DNA of 64,000 nucleotides from Paenibacillus psychroresistens (GCF_009728935.1 NZ_CP034235.1:4750001-4814000), one strand, 5' to 3'. Counted from the stretch's first letter, positions 44,207 through 53,454 are shown. Numbers and translations: made by a program. The notes: a model not told the origin generated them from the sequence alone.

Positions 44207-45100
44207 ATGCGCGTTTTTGTAACAGGTGCGACTGGCTGGGTCGGTTCCGCCGTCGTCCGTGAACTAATCGATGCCGGGCATCAGGTCGTCGGACTGGCCC
44301 GCTCGGACAAGGCTTCCGCAGCATTGACGGCTGCTGGAGCCGATGTGCATCGCGGCGCCCTCGACGACCTTGATAGCCTTCGCAGCGCAGCTGCCTTAGC
44401 GGACGGCGTCATCCACACCGCCTTCATGCGCGACAAATTGGACTACGCCGAGCAGTGTGCAGCCGAACAGCGAGCCATCGAGACGATTGGAGCAGCGCTT
44501 GAAGGCTCCGGCAAACCATTCGTCGTTACCTCGGGAACATTCATACTCACACCAGTTCGCTTCGGGACAGAAGAAGACGTGCGGGACCCAGGGTTGCCCG
44601 CTCCGCCTAGGCTCGCGGAGTATGTTGCGATCGCGCTGGCGGAGCATGGAGTGCGATCATCGGTCGTACGTCTCGCACCGACCGTGCACGGTCCGGGCGA
44701 TTATGGCTTCATCCCGATGCTGATCGGCATTGCTCGCGCCAAGGGCTTCTCAGCCTACATCGGCGATGGGGCCAACCGCTGGCCAGCCGTGCATCGCCTC
44801 GATGCGGCGCGTCTGTACAGAATGGCGTTGGAAGCCGCGCCGGCAGGCACACGACTGCACGCTGTCGGCGATGAGGGTGTGCCATTCCGTGACATCGCTG
44901 ATGTCATCGGTCGCCACCTAAAGCTGCCGGTGGTCAGCATTTCCCACGAAGAGGCAGTCTCCCACTTCGGCAGGATCGGTGACTTCGCGTCGATCGACAA
45001 CCCGACGTCGAGCGCACTGACTCAGGAGCGCTTGGGATGGCGGCCAGTGCACCAGTCACTACTCCTTGATCTCGAAGAAGGTCACTACTTTAACAACTGA
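44207..45100 (+). CDS. NAD-dependent epimerase/dehydratase-like SDR, GC-rich
   Basis: A 297-residue atypical/extended SDR. It has VTGATGWVGSAVVREL and a DGVIHTAFMRD segment, TSGTFILT at the catalytic Ser region, and EYVAIALAEHG in place of a clear YxxxK motif, as in NAD-binding SDRs of the YbjT/SDR-a5-like kind. ATG 44207 follows AGGAGG. Its GC content and codon use (many GCC, CGC, GGC) are far above the neighbours, indicating recent transfer from a high-GC donor. It is controlled by the divergent MerR regulator. Confidence 0.88.
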   Translation: MRVFVTGATGWVGSAVVRELIDAGHQVVGLARSDKASAALTAAGADVHRGALDDLDSLRSAAALADGVIHTAFMRDKLDYAEQCAAEQRAIETIGAALEGSGKPFVVTSGTFILTPVRFGTEEDVRDPGLPAPPRLAEYVAIALAEHGVRSSVVRLAPTVHGPGDYGFIPMLIGIARAKGFSAYIGDGANRWPAVHRLDAARLYRMALEAAPAGTRLHAVGDEGVPFRDIADVIGRHLKLPVVSISHEEAVSHFGRIGDFASIDNPTSSALTQERLGWRPVHQSLLLDLEEGHYFNN

Positions 45101-45134
45101 ACGATCATCGGCTATGTCGGTGTCGAGGCCGAAA

Positions 45135-45180
45135 GAAGCCCGTGCGAGCAAATCGTACGGGCTTCCGTCGCTCATTTTTT
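45135..45180 (+). terminator. Terminator of the GC-rich SDR gene
   Basis: GAAGCCCGT (45135-45143) pairs with ACGGGCTTC (45157-45165), followed a few bases later by a T6 run. Confidence 0.75.
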
Positions 45181-45196
45181 GTTCTAACTGGAGAAC

Positions 45197-45552
45197 CTCA
45201 GGTTGTTGAGAAAGTACAAGAATTTATCGGTGAATAAAATCGTCATGCTGGCATCAGAGTCGATGTCAAAATTTATTAGCCTAATTGTTGTGTTTATAAT
45301 GGAGATGGAGCGCTCGAAATCCAATGTAAGCACAAGAATGAGGCTTATTCTTAAGACTTTCCTGAAGAATCTGGGTGTTTTCTAGATATAAGCATGATTT
45401 TTGTGCGTAACAATTCAACTAGTGCTTAAGTGAAAGCTATACGCACCATTATTGTGCTAAAGGCTAAATTTGTATCCATACGAAAGGAAATTAGCTTCTA
45501 ATCGTAGGAATAGTGCATTTCATTGAGATGCTGACTTTCTCAACAACCTGAG
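45197..45552. mobile_element. MITE-like element with 19-bp perfect terminal inverted repeats
   Basis: CTCAGGTTGTTGAGAAAGT at 45197-45215 recurs as its exact reverse complement at 45534-45552, enclosing 318 bases of AT-rich sequence with no convincing gene (a 60-codon frame inside shows no homology). Size, perfect ends and lack of transposase fit a non-autonomous element mobilised in trans by a full-length IS; the end sequence resembles bacterial IS1182-type ends, from memory only. No clear target-site duplication could be assigned by eye. The other parts of the 45101-45719 gap hold a terminator and the MerR promoter. Confidence 0.7.
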
Positions 45553-45647
45553 AAATTCCATATAAAGCATCTGAGTAGCAGGAGAAATGTGCATAGCCAG
45601 AAGGTTTGTTCCTTAATTCGTTAGAAAAATATTTTTTTGTTATTTTG

Positions 45648-45678
45648 TTGACTTAAACCATGGTTTAAGTTGTATGCT
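45648..45678 (+). promoter_or_regulatory. MerR-type autoregulated promoter
   Basis: -35 TTGACT (45648-45653), -10 TATGCT (45673-45678), a 19-base spacer, and the perfect palindrome CTTAAACCATGGTTTAAG (45652-45669). This is a classic MerR-family control region. Confidence 0.88.
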
Positions 45679-45719
45679 ATTCCTAGCAATAATGAAAGAT
45701 AAAATTTGGAGGCCTCCAG

Positions 45720-46103
45720 ATGAAGTATTATTCAATTAGCGAAGCTGCTGCCAAACTCAATATTCCAGAATCAACATTACGTTATTATGAGAAAAAAGAA
45801 TTAATACCGCTAATTGAGCGTGATGAAGCTGGGAGGCGGTTATATTCTGAAGATCAAATTACGTTCATTGGAATCATTATTTATCTAAAAAACACGCACA
45901 TGCCAATAAGTGGAATCAAACAATATGTGGATTGGGTAATAGAAGGAGTTAGCACCACTGAACTCCGACTTGAAATGATGAAGAATCACAAGCAAGCTGT
46001 GCTAGCTGAAATTTCGTTGATGACAGAAGCCTTAAAAGGAATTGAAGTAAAAATTACACGTTATACAAAGTATACTCAGGAAAGAAAAGAGGAACAAATA
46101 TGA
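45720..46103 (+). CDS. MerR-family regulator
   Basis: A 127-residue MerR protein: YSISEAAAKLNIPESTLRYYEKKELI with wing ERDEAGRRLYSEDQITFI and a dimerisation helix. No Cys-based metal site. ATG 45720 follows TTGGAGG. The stop overlaps the next SDR gene (ATGA), so regulator and enzyme are one autoregulated operon, similar to AdhR-type aldehyde-responsive modules. The signal is unknown. Confidence 0.9.
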   Translation: MKYYSISEAAAKLNIPESTLRYYEKKELIPLIERDEAGRRLYSEDQITFIGIIIYLKNTHMPISGIKQYVDWVIEGVSTTELRLEMMKNHKQAVLAEISLMTEALKGIEVKITRYTKYTQERKEEQI

Positions 46104-46861
46104 AACTTTCAGGAAATACGATACTTATTACTGGCGGAAGTTCTGGTATAGGATTAGCTTTTGCAGAGCGTTTTATAAAAGCTGGAAATAAAGTCATCGT
46201 TAGTGGAAGACGTGAAAACGCACTTCAAAATGCGAAAGAAAAATTCCCTAGCCTTATTACTCGTGTAAGTGATTTGGATATTGAATCCGAGCGTGTTGCA
46301 TTGTTTGATTGGGTAACAGCGAACTATCCAGAAGTGAATGTGTTAGTTAACAATGCAGGAATCCAACAACGCTTTAATGTGTTAAAAGAGGATGCTAAGA
46401 ACAATTGGCGTTATTTCAGTAAAGAAATCACAACTAACATTGAAGCACCCTTCCACCTTTCTATGCTGTTCGCTCCATTTTTTGCAACAAAAGAACAGGC
46501 GGCTATCATTAACGTGACATCCGGGCTAGCTTTTACACCGCTTGCGATTGCTCCAATTTATTCAGCAACAAAAGCGGCGCTTCATTCATTTACAATGAGT
46601 TTAAGGCATCAGCTTTCTGATACTTCTGTAGAAGTAATTGAAGTTGCTCCTCCGGCAGTGAATACAGATTTAGGTGGAGCCGGGTTGCATACTCAAGGAG
46701 AGCCATTAGATGCCTTTGCAGATGGAATTTTTAAAGGATTAGAAGAGGGTAAAAATGAAATTGGATACGGTACTTCTGTGGATCGCTTCCGCATGTCACG
46801 AGATGAAATCGACGGATACGCTGAAAAGATGTATAAGGCCATGAAAAGCATGATTGAATAA
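46100..46861 (+). CDS. SDR oxidoreductase (DltE-like)
   Basis: A 253-residue classical SDR: ILITGGSSGIGLAFAERF, VLVNNAGIQQRF, catalytic Ser in INVTSGLAF and YSATKAALHSF. It resembles the DltE subgroup of reductases. It starts with ATG 46100 overlapping the MerR stop and ends just before a strong terminator, so it is the effector gene of the MerR operon. Confidence 0.9.
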   Translation: MKLSGNTILITGGSSGIGLAFAERFIKAGNKVIVSGRRENALQNAKEKFPSLITRVSDLDIESERVALFDWVTANYPEVNVLVNNAGIQQRFNVLKEDAKNNWRYFSKEITTNIEAPFHLSMLFAPFFATKEQAAIINVTSGLAFTPLAIAPIYSATKAALHSFTMSLRHQLSDTSVEVIEVAPPAVNTDLGGAGLHTQGEPLDAFADGIFKGLEEGKNEIGYGTSVDRFRMSRDEIDGYAEKMYKAMKSMIE

Positions 46862-46891
46862 CTGGTTTTGACTTCACATTAGCATATAAAG

Positions 46892-46923
46892 AAAACTCGC
46901 CGTAATAATGGCGAGTTTTTTTT
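46892..46923. terminator. Bidirectional terminator
   Basis: AAAACTCGCC (46892-46901) pairs with GGCGAGTTTT (46910-46919) with a T8 run. It lies between the MerR-SDR operon and the convergent ABC operon. Confidence 0.88.
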
Positions 46924-46940
46924 ATTCTCAAATACAACTG

Positions 46941-47825
46941 TTAGGAAGCCTCTTCAGGAGGAGATAGTAAAATGCTTCGTTCAGCTAATTCAATTTTTAA
47001 TTTATTTGATTTTTTCAATCCCAGTGCCTCTAGATAGTCACTTGGGATTTGAATACGTCCGGCTCTATCCAGTATTCCGTATTCAACATGCGTTTCAGCT
47101 TCAATAACTCCACCTTGCTCGATTTCAGCAAGATCCTCATCGTAAGATCGTTTACGAAGCATTTCAGATGAAATCTTACCATCCCGAATAGCGACAACTC
47201 GATCCACTTTCTTAGCTAATTCCGGATCATGAGTCACAATAACAATGGTAATACCAATTTCTCTGTTAAGAATTCGGAACAAATCAAGAATTTGTGCAGC
47301 CATACGTGAATCTACAGAACCCGTTGGTTCATCAGCCAGTAATAGCTTGGGGTGGTTAGCAAGCGCAATCGCAATGGCTACACGTTGCTGCTCTCCACCC
47401 GATAGCTGATGGAGCTTGTTTTTGGCACGGTGGCTTAAGCCCACAGACTCTAGTAATTCAAGCGCACGTTGTCGTTTACGTTTTCCTGCTAACATCATCG
47501 GTATTTCCACGTTCTCTAACGCAGTTAAATACGGAACTAAATTACGTGCATTATTCTGCCAAACAAAGCCCACGGTCTCCTGCTTGTAACGAACCAAGTC
47601 ACGCTCTTTAAATTTCAGCAAATCCTTCCCATCTACCACCAAACTCCCAGCAGAGGGGCGATCCAACCCTCCAAGCATATTCAGCAGGGTCGATTTACCA
47701 CTTCCACTGTTGCCGATGATCGCCATCAATTCACCTTTTTCCACCTGCAAGTCTAAGCCCTGAAGTGCAAACACTTCTAGCTCAGACATTTTATATATTT
47801 TCACCAAGCCTTCACATTTAATCAT
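46941..47825 (-). CDS. MacB-like ABC ATPase with a C-terminal AbrB-like domain
   Basis: A 294-residue protein. The ATPase (about 1-225) has Walker A GNSGSGKST, the Q-loop WQNN, signature LSGGEQQR, Walker B LLLADEP and the H-loop VTHDP. About 40 extra residues at the end, YGILDRAGRIQIPSDYLEAL and following, match the SpoVT/AbrB swapped-hairpin fold. ATG 47825. It powers the large FtsX-like permease four bases upstream. The role of the AbrB-like tail, whether dimerisation or DNA contact, is unknown. Confidence 0.9.
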   Translation of the reverse strand: MIKCEGLVKIYKMSELEVFALQGLDLQVEKGELMAIIGNSGSGKSTLLNMLGGLDRPSAGSLVVDGKDLLKFKERDLVRYKQETVGFVWQNNARNLVPYLTALENVEIPMMLAGKRKRQRALELLESVGLSHRAKNKLHQLSGGEQQRVAIAIALANHPKLLLADEPTGSVDSRMAAQILDLFRILNREIGITIVIVTHDPELAKKVDRVVAIRDGKISSEMLRKRSYDEDLAEIEQGGVIEAETHVEYGILDRAGRIQIPSDYLEALGLKKSNKLKIELAERSILLSPPEEAS

Positions 47826-47828
47826 GAA

Positions 47829-50699
47829 TTAGTCCTCCCCAAGCTTCAGTGCCTGATGCATTTTAATTCGTGACAGCATCCACCCAAGAATGCAAAGTCC
47901 CAGCACCAGCATCACCGACACAACCATATAGAGCCGCATAGTGTCCATCGAATCGAACATCACCTGGAAAGGCGGAACGAGCTTCTTCACATCAAAAGCC
48001 GATTGGAAAACAGGTACATATAGCCGACTAGTTACATTTCCAATTAGTAAACCAATTGCAATTGCGGCAACGGAGGTAAGAATTTGTTCAGCAGCCAGCA
48101 TGAAGATGAGCGAGCGGAATGAGATACCCACAGCCCGCAAAATCCCGTATTGAAGTGTTCTCCCACGTAATGCGAGCATCCAGTAGAGCAGAAAGCCAAT
48201 AAAGCTGATTCCGAGTGATATCATAAAACCGAGTGATAAAACACCATTAATTGAAAGTAAAAAGGGATCGTTCTTGGAAGTTATAAGCTCTGCTTTTGTA
48301 TCCTGAATTAGAATAGCTTTTAGCTTACGGTCCTTCATTCCCTGATAGAATTCATTCATTGTCGCCCCTGGCTTTAGCTTCATCCAAATCTGGTAAGGCT
48401 CGGTTGCAAGATTGGCTTGAACATAACGTAGATTGGCAACCACAAGCATCGGCGCAGGCTCGCTTCCAGTACCTGTTTGATTCGGATTAAAAGTAGGGAA
48501 ATACTTAATAATACCATAGACCGTAAATGATCTATCCTCGACGCCACTCCAGCCTAAATCGATTAAATCTCCAACCTTTACCTTTAATTCATCTGCCATG
48601 GTTTGGGAGATTAATACCGCCTTTGGATTGCTTGCTATTAGATTTAAATACTCGTAAAAGCTATGTGATAATAAACCATCACGAAACCAAGCTGTTCGCC
48701 CAAAATCAAAGGTATTAATCGCCATTAGAGTAGCATTGCTATTTACTTCTTTAGCAGAAACACCAATATTAGGCTTCTTGAAAACTTTAGCATACTGTTC
48801 AACACCAGGAAGCGTAATAACCGGTTCAATTGGTGGCTCTGTGTAATGAATTCGCTCTGGTGGTTCAGCTAAACCAGTCTTCTCAAATGTTGCTTTAATT
48901 ATATCTGCTAGAGTTGCCGCAGGCGGAGCATCATTAGGCCACTGCATCTGTAGAACAACATCGGCACCGATCCCATAACTCACACGGTCTTCTGTATTAT
49001 TGTTAATCGTTCTTGCCGCGCTTGCGCTAAAAACGCCGGTTGCAATCGTCATAATTAAAAAAATCATTAAAAACTGATATTGGCTGCTGGAGCGGCCTAC
49101 TTGAATAAGTGTTGCATATATAGAAGGTGGCCACCATTTACGACCTACCCAATAAATGAGCTGCAGCAGATAAGGATAAAGTCGCAAAAGAAACAATCCA
49201 GAACCGAGAATAAAGAGTGCAGGTACAATAAACTGTAGGGAATCTATCTTTAAATCTGTCGTGCTTAGTCCAAAATCCAAGAGTGTATTCATCCTTACTC
49301 TGAACATATGAAGGCCATATATGGCAATTCCAAGTGCAATCATATCAAGAAAAAGCTTATGCCAAACCGATTTAATATTCTGACGAGCCAGCCGCTGCTT
49401 GAGACCCACAATTGTAACACGTGTTGCCAGAAAAGCCGGGATTAACATCATAATGAGCGAAATCGATAGTGCTATTAATCCGTACTGTAATGCTTCCCTA
49501 TTAATATGTACGGGCATAGCTGAACGTTGGACAAACTCCAGAAACCCATTGGATGCACCTATCATCTTTATTAATAGCAAACCTAGAAGAATCCCAACAG
49601 GGTAAGCAACGATCGCTAGTAAAAGACACTCAATTAAATAGATAAGCATTATTTTCCATCTGGCAGCACCTCTACTACGAAGCACGGCAATCTCATTTTT
49701 TTGCCGCTCCATAATCATATTGGCTACCATAAACATATAGAAAGCTAACATAATAATTACAGGTACATTAAGTGACCAAATTAGGATTCGTAAATTAGCA
49801 GCTCGACTCTCATAACTCTTGAATGTACCTTGGGCAGGAACAGTTTCAAAGCTCGTTCCGTTGCTGTGCCCATCCACCCACTTTTTTATTAAATTATTAG
49901 TCAGTAAAAAATCTTTTACATTGCCAAGTCTCATTTTGCTATAATCCATCACAAAATAATATTCAACACTATCAATGGAAAGCTTCGCTTTTTGAACAAA
50001 TTCCTGATTATACAGCTGTTCGTTCATTATAAATGAACTCGAATATCTATCCATACTTGCAGTCGAGAAGAATAAATCATCTTTGATTTTACTCTCGAAA
50101 ACCCCTACTGGCTTCAGCTTAATCTTTTCAGTGATAAGCTTGTCTTGAATAGTAAAAACATTATTCAACACAGTCTTTAATTTAATAAGCATATTATTAG
50201 TAACGAGTACTTCATACACTCCATCTACTGGTTGTGCGCCCGGCATGCGTCCATCAATAAGCTTAATATGCTTTTCTAATCCAATCGAAGAAGCGACGCT
50301 AATGCCTCTAATACTCTCTTTTAAATCAGTTGAACTTGAAGCTTCTGACGCAATCTCAAATCTTGCTGTGGCTAATGAAGTAACGAGTTCCTTGATTGGC
50401 AATTTAAACCCAAGGGCAGCCTGATTGTTCATAAAACTGTCAGACTGTTTAATTATATTACGTACTTGATCATTCTTTATTCCGGTTAATACCATAAAAG
50501 CACTATAAGAGCCTGAATATATATGGCTAGTTTGCTGCTGTTTTTCCAGATCCTTAACTAGCATTCGCGATAAAATAGCTTCGGTATAGATTGGCATAGA
50601 ACTAACTAGTGCTACCGTAATCACGAGACCTAATAATAAACTGATCTCCAGCCACTTGTTTTGCACCATTTTACGAAAAATCATGATAAATAAGGCCAC
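47829..50699 (-). CDS. FtsX/MacB-family ABC permease, large
   Basis: A 956-residue permease. It has an N-terminal helix (about 17-37), a long extracytoplasmic domain, then three-helix FtsX bundles around 305-450 (IILAFYMFMVANMIMERQKNEIAVLRSRGA) and at the C-terminus (about 830-945, with LRGRTLQYGILRAVGISFRS), plus further helices in the middle. It thus looks like two FtsX halves fused. GTG 50699 follows GGGAGG. It is encoded between an adaptor lipoprotein and an ATPase, a MacB-like system probably extruding peptides or lipids across the membrane. Confidence 0.9.
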   Translation of the reverse strand: MALFIMIFRKMVQNKWLEISLLLGLVITVALVSSMPIYTEAILSRMLVKDLEKQQQTSHIYSGSYSAFMVLTGIKNDQVRNIIKQSDSFMNNQAALGFKLPIKELVTSLATARFEIASEASSSTDLKESIRGISVASSIGLEKHIKLIDGRMPGAQPVDGVYEVLVTNNMLIKLKTVLNNVFTIQDKLITEKIKLKPVGVFESKIKDDLFFSTASMDRYSSSFIMNEQLYNQEFVQKAKLSIDSVEYYFVMDYSKMRLGNVKDFLLTNNLIKKWVDGHSNGTSFETVPAQGTFKSYESRAANLRILIWSLNVPVIIMLAFYMFMVANMIMERQKNEIAVLRSRGAARWKIMLIYLIECLLLAIVAYPVGILLGLLLIKMIGASNGFLEFVQRSAMPVHINREALQYGLIALSISLIMMLIPAFLATRVTIVGLKQRLARQNIKSVWHKLFLDMIALGIAIYGLHMFRVRMNTLLDFGLSTTDLKIDSLQFIVPALFILGSGLFLLRLYPYLLQLIYWVGRKWWPPSIYATLIQVGRSSSQYQFLMIFLIMTIATGVFSASAARTINNNTEDRVSYGIGADVVLQMQWPNDAPPAATLADIIKATFEKTGLAEPPERIHYTEPPIEPVITLPGVEQYAKVFKKPNIGVSAKEVNSNATLMAINTFDFGRTAWFRDGLLSHSFYEYLNLIASNPKAVLISQTMADELKVKVGDLIDLGWSGVEDRSFTVYGIIKYFPTFNPNQTGTGSEPAPMLVVANLRYVQANLATEPYQIWMKLKPGATMNEFYQGMKDRKLKAILIQDTKAELITSKNDPFLLSINGVLSLGFMISLGISFIGFLLYWMLALRGRTLQYGILRAVGISFRSLIFMLAAEQILTSVAAIAIGLLIGNVTSRLYVPVFQSAFDVKKLVPPFQVMFDSMDTMRLYMVVSVMLVLGLCILGWMLSRIKMHQALKLGED

Positions 50700-50735
50700 G
50701 GCGTTAGCCTCCCAATTGCATAGGTTTGATTCGTC

Positions 50736-51773
50736 CTAATTCTGAAGCACAACGACTTGTCCTTCTTTTAAACCCTTTGTAATTTCAATATCAACGGATG
50801 ATTGGATACCCGTTTCTACATCAAACTCTCGCAAGCCTTCACCCTCTACCGCCTGCACGAAGTTTCTGCCTAGGTATGTACGTAATCCACTTAACGGGAT
50901 TTTGAGCACATTATCATGCTTTTGCAAATAAATAGATAATGAAGCCGTAGTACCCATTTCCGCTCCATCCGGTAATTTATCCATTTCTACGTACAATGTT
51001 TTAGAATATTTATCAGCTAGCTGTGTATCTTGTGTTGTTGGAGCAGATGAGGGTGTCTGAACAACCTTGCCAATAATTGGATCTCCAGTATTCATAGTCA
51101 CATCCACACTCATACCCAATTCAACCTTCTGGATATCCTCTGTATTACTTGGATTCCAAGCAACGATAAGCTTGCTAATATCAGCAACCACAACCAATGT
51201 TTGATAGGGCTCGATTATACTTCCCTGAATCAAATCAGTTATAAAAGTCACTTGTCCATCGATTTTTGCTTTCAATTGTTTCCCGTCAACGGATTGCTGA
51301 AGTCGATCATACTTAATTTGTTCTATCTCAAGCCCTAACTTAGCAATCTTCACGTTTTCAGGATCAATACCCTTTGTCTTGTTAACTATTTTTAACATGT
51401 ATTGCGCTCTTACTAGTGCAAGCTCCTGCTCCTTAAGCTGTAAATCCAACCCATCCACTGTAAGCTGAACGAGTACATCACCTTTTTTAACCTGATCACC
51501 CGATTGTACGTTTATTTTCTCCAAACGGCCCCCGCTGTTGATAAATTGCGCTGAATCCATTTTAGTCGAGACGAAGATTCCTGCACCTTTTATTTCTTTA
51601 GATACCGTGCCTTTTTCTACTTTAACCGTATTATAGTTTTCCTGTGCAGGTTGAACTAGCGGTGGCTGCAATCCCTGTTCTTCCTTTGGCAATATCGAGC
51701 AACTAGACAGAAGTGAGCTTGCAAGTAGGATTATGAATGCGATTGCTATGTAAGGTTTATTGCGTTTCGACAA
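50736..51773 (-). CDS. HlyD/RND-type adaptor lipoprotein
   Basis: A 345-residue membrane-fusion-like protein. The signal peptide ends SSLLSSC (lipobox). A biotinyl-lipoyl hairpin is split as VQSGDQVKKGDVLVQL and AKIDGQVTFI, joined by a coiled-coil stretch (LQLKEQELALVRAQYMLKIV), and a beta-barrel domain follows. I chose TTG 51773, nine bases after GGAGG, because it gives a perfect lipoprotein signal peptide; ATG 51794 would overlap the ribosome site. It overlaps the ATPase gene upstream by 17 bases, so the genes are coupled. Confidence 0.88.
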   Translation of the reverse strand: MSKRNKPYIAIAFIILLASSLLSSCSILPKEEQGLQPPLVQPAQENYNTVKVEKGTVSKEIKGAGIFVSTKMDSAQFINSGGRLEKINVQSGDQVKKGDVLVQLTVDGLDLQLKEQELALVRAQYMLKIVNKTKGIDPENVKIAKLGLEIEQIKYDRLQQSVDGKQLKAKIDGQVTFITDLIQGSIIEPYQTLVVVADISKLIVAWNPSNTEDIQKVELGMSVDVTMNTGDPIIGKVVQTPSSAPTTQDTQLADKYSKTLYVEMDKLPDGAEMGTTASLSIYLQKHDNVLKIPLSGLRTYLGRNFVQAVEGEGLREFDVETGIQSSVDIEITKGLKEGQVVVLQN

Positions 51774-52458
51774 ATTGCCCATCCTCCAATTCATATACTT
51801 GATCGACCAGATCCATCATAGTTGGATCATGTGTCGTTAGAATTACCGTCATTCCCTCGAGCCTGACAAGATCACGAAAAACTTTCATTATCTGCAATCC
51901 TGTTCTGCTATCGAGCTCTGCGGTCGGTTCATCGGCCAAAAGTAACGTTGGATTATGTGCAATCGCACGAGCAATAGCGGTCCTTTGCTGCTCACCACCT
52001 GACATTTCGAAGGGACGATGATGCATGCGCGATTTCAAGCCTACATGCTCAAGCGCCCGTAACACAGCTATATCTCGGTCTTGCTTACTTATACCTGCTA
52101 TTCGAAGTGTGAAATCAACATTCTCGTAGGCTGACATCATCGGTAAAAGCGCGGATGATTGAAAAATGAGACCGAATTTAGTCCGTCTTAATTCATCGCG
52201 CTCCCGATCTGAATATTTTGTTATTTCTTGCCCAGCAAATAAAATAGAACCTTCCGTTGGTTTATCTAGTGCACCCAACAGATTAATTAATGTCGTTTTG
52301 CCAGATCCTGAACGACCTCTAAAGGCAATAAAACTTCCTGAAGGAACCGATAAATTAACACCTTTCAACACGCTGACTGCTCCTGGTCCATGTCCAAAGC
52401 TTCGAGTCACATGGGTCGCTTTTATGAGATCAGTTTGACTATTAGGCGAATTATGCAA
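51757..52458 (-). CDS. MacB-like ABC transporter ATPase
   Basis: A 233-residue ATPase: Walker A GRSGSGKTT, Q-loop FQSSALLPMMSAYENV, signature MSGGEQQR, Walker B LLLADEP, H-loop TTHDP. TTG 52458 follows AAGGAG. It is the first gene of the export operon and a second ATPase besides the AbrB-tailed one, suggesting a heterodimeric motor for the one permease. The operon diverges from an AraC gene. Confidence 0.9.
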   Translation of the reverse strand: MHNSPNSQTDLIKATHVTRSFGHGPGAVSVLKGVNLSVPSGSFIAFRGRSGSGKTTLINLLGALDKPTEGSILFAGQEITKYSDRERDELRRTKFGLIFQSSALLPMMSAYENVDFTLRIAGISKQDRDIAVLRALEHVGLKSRMHHRPFEMSGGEQQRTAIARAIAHNPTLLLADEPTAELDSRTGLQIMKVFRDLVRLEGMTVILTTHDPTMMDLVDQVYELEDGQFVETQ

Positions 52459-52596
52459 TTTTCACTCTCCTTACCCTTATAAATTCAAAGATATGGTATT
52501 TTCAAACGTTTATATGAGTGTATAATATGGTTATATAGGAAGATATCCCAATAATGTATTATCTATATCAATTTTTTGCGATTGGAGTTATAAAAA

Positions 52597-53454
52597 ATGA
52601 ATGACTATAAATATCTCATCCAATCCGAATTTCCAAGATTAATTGGTTATCCCATTGCTATAGGACACGTTTATGATGAACCTGAACATTCCATTCGTCG
52701 AATCATTCACCCTAGCTTTACCTACAACATTCATTTTATTGTAAAAGGTAAAGGTTACATTAAAACAAGCACAGAAATGATTCCCTTAAAAGCAGGAAAC
52801 GGTTTTCTCTACGGATGTGATCAAGCTCAATATTTTGGTTCGGATTTAGAGGAACCGTGGGAAGCCTGGTGGATTTTTTTCAAGGGGAAGGGAATTCAAA
52901 ATGTTTTAGGCAACATAGGCAAAAACGAAGCGTGGGTATTTACAACAGATGCAATTAGTAGAATTGAAGCTATATTCATCCGAATTTTCGAATTAACCAA
53001 ACAAGATAAATCAACAAACGAGGCTCAATATGCCGTATTACTCTATGAGTTAATTGTTGAAATGCAGCTTCATTCCAAACAAATTAACGGCATTACACCA
53101 ATTCAAGCTTCCGAGAAAATTAACAAATCAGCAGAATACATTCAGAAGAACTGTTCGAAGAATATTATGCTCGAGCAAGCAGCCGAAATAAGTGGGTTCA
53201 GTCCGTCTTATTTCAGTCGAATGTTTCGTCAATTAAAGGGAAAAACCTTCGTCGAATATCTCTTCGAAAACCGTTTAAAGCTTGCAAAGAAGTATCTGCT
53301 TACAACTAATTTATCTATCAAAAGAATAGCTTTTGAAACCGGATTTGCAAGCTCTAATTATTTTATCGAAAAATTTCGTAAGCAAGAACAAATCACCCCT
53401 TCTCAATTCCGTGAAACCTTAAAAGTTAAATTCGGAGGGAGATCTGAAAACTAA
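52597..53454 (+). CDS. AraC-family regulator
   Basis: A 285-residue AraC protein. The cupin N-terminus (about 35-110) shows SFTYNIHFIVKGKGYIKTS; the C-terminal HTH pair is ILEQAAEISGFSPSYFSRMF-like (IMLEQAAEISGFSPSYFSRM) and IKRIAFETGFASSNYFIEKFRKQEQITPSQFR. ATG 52597 follows TTGGAG. It is divergent from the MacB-like export operon and likely regulates it. The 235 bases after it contain no recognised gene. Confidence 0.88.
   Translation: MNDYKYLIQSEFPRLIGYPIAIGHVYDEPEHSIRRIIHPSFTYNIHFIVKGKGYIKTSTEMIPLKAGNGFLYGCDQAQYFGSDLEEPWEAWWIFFKGKGIQNVLGNIGKNEAWVFTTDAISRIEAIFIRIFELTKQDKSTNEAQYAVLLYELIVEMQLHSKQINGITPIQASEKINKSAEYIQKNCSKNIMLEQAAEISGFSPSYFSRMFRQLKGKTFVEYLFENRLKLAKKYLLTTNLSIKRIAFETGFASSNYFIEKFRKQEQITPSQFRETLKVKFGGRSEN

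Noticed and set aside
44396..44647. Open frames on the other strand and frames of the GC-rich SDR gene
   Set aside because: High GC creates long spurious frames; the SDR product has clear motifs and a strong ribosome site.
45203..45385. 60-codon frame inside the MITE-like element
   Set aside because: No homology, its start lies within the inverted repeat, and there is no ribosome site; not a transposase.
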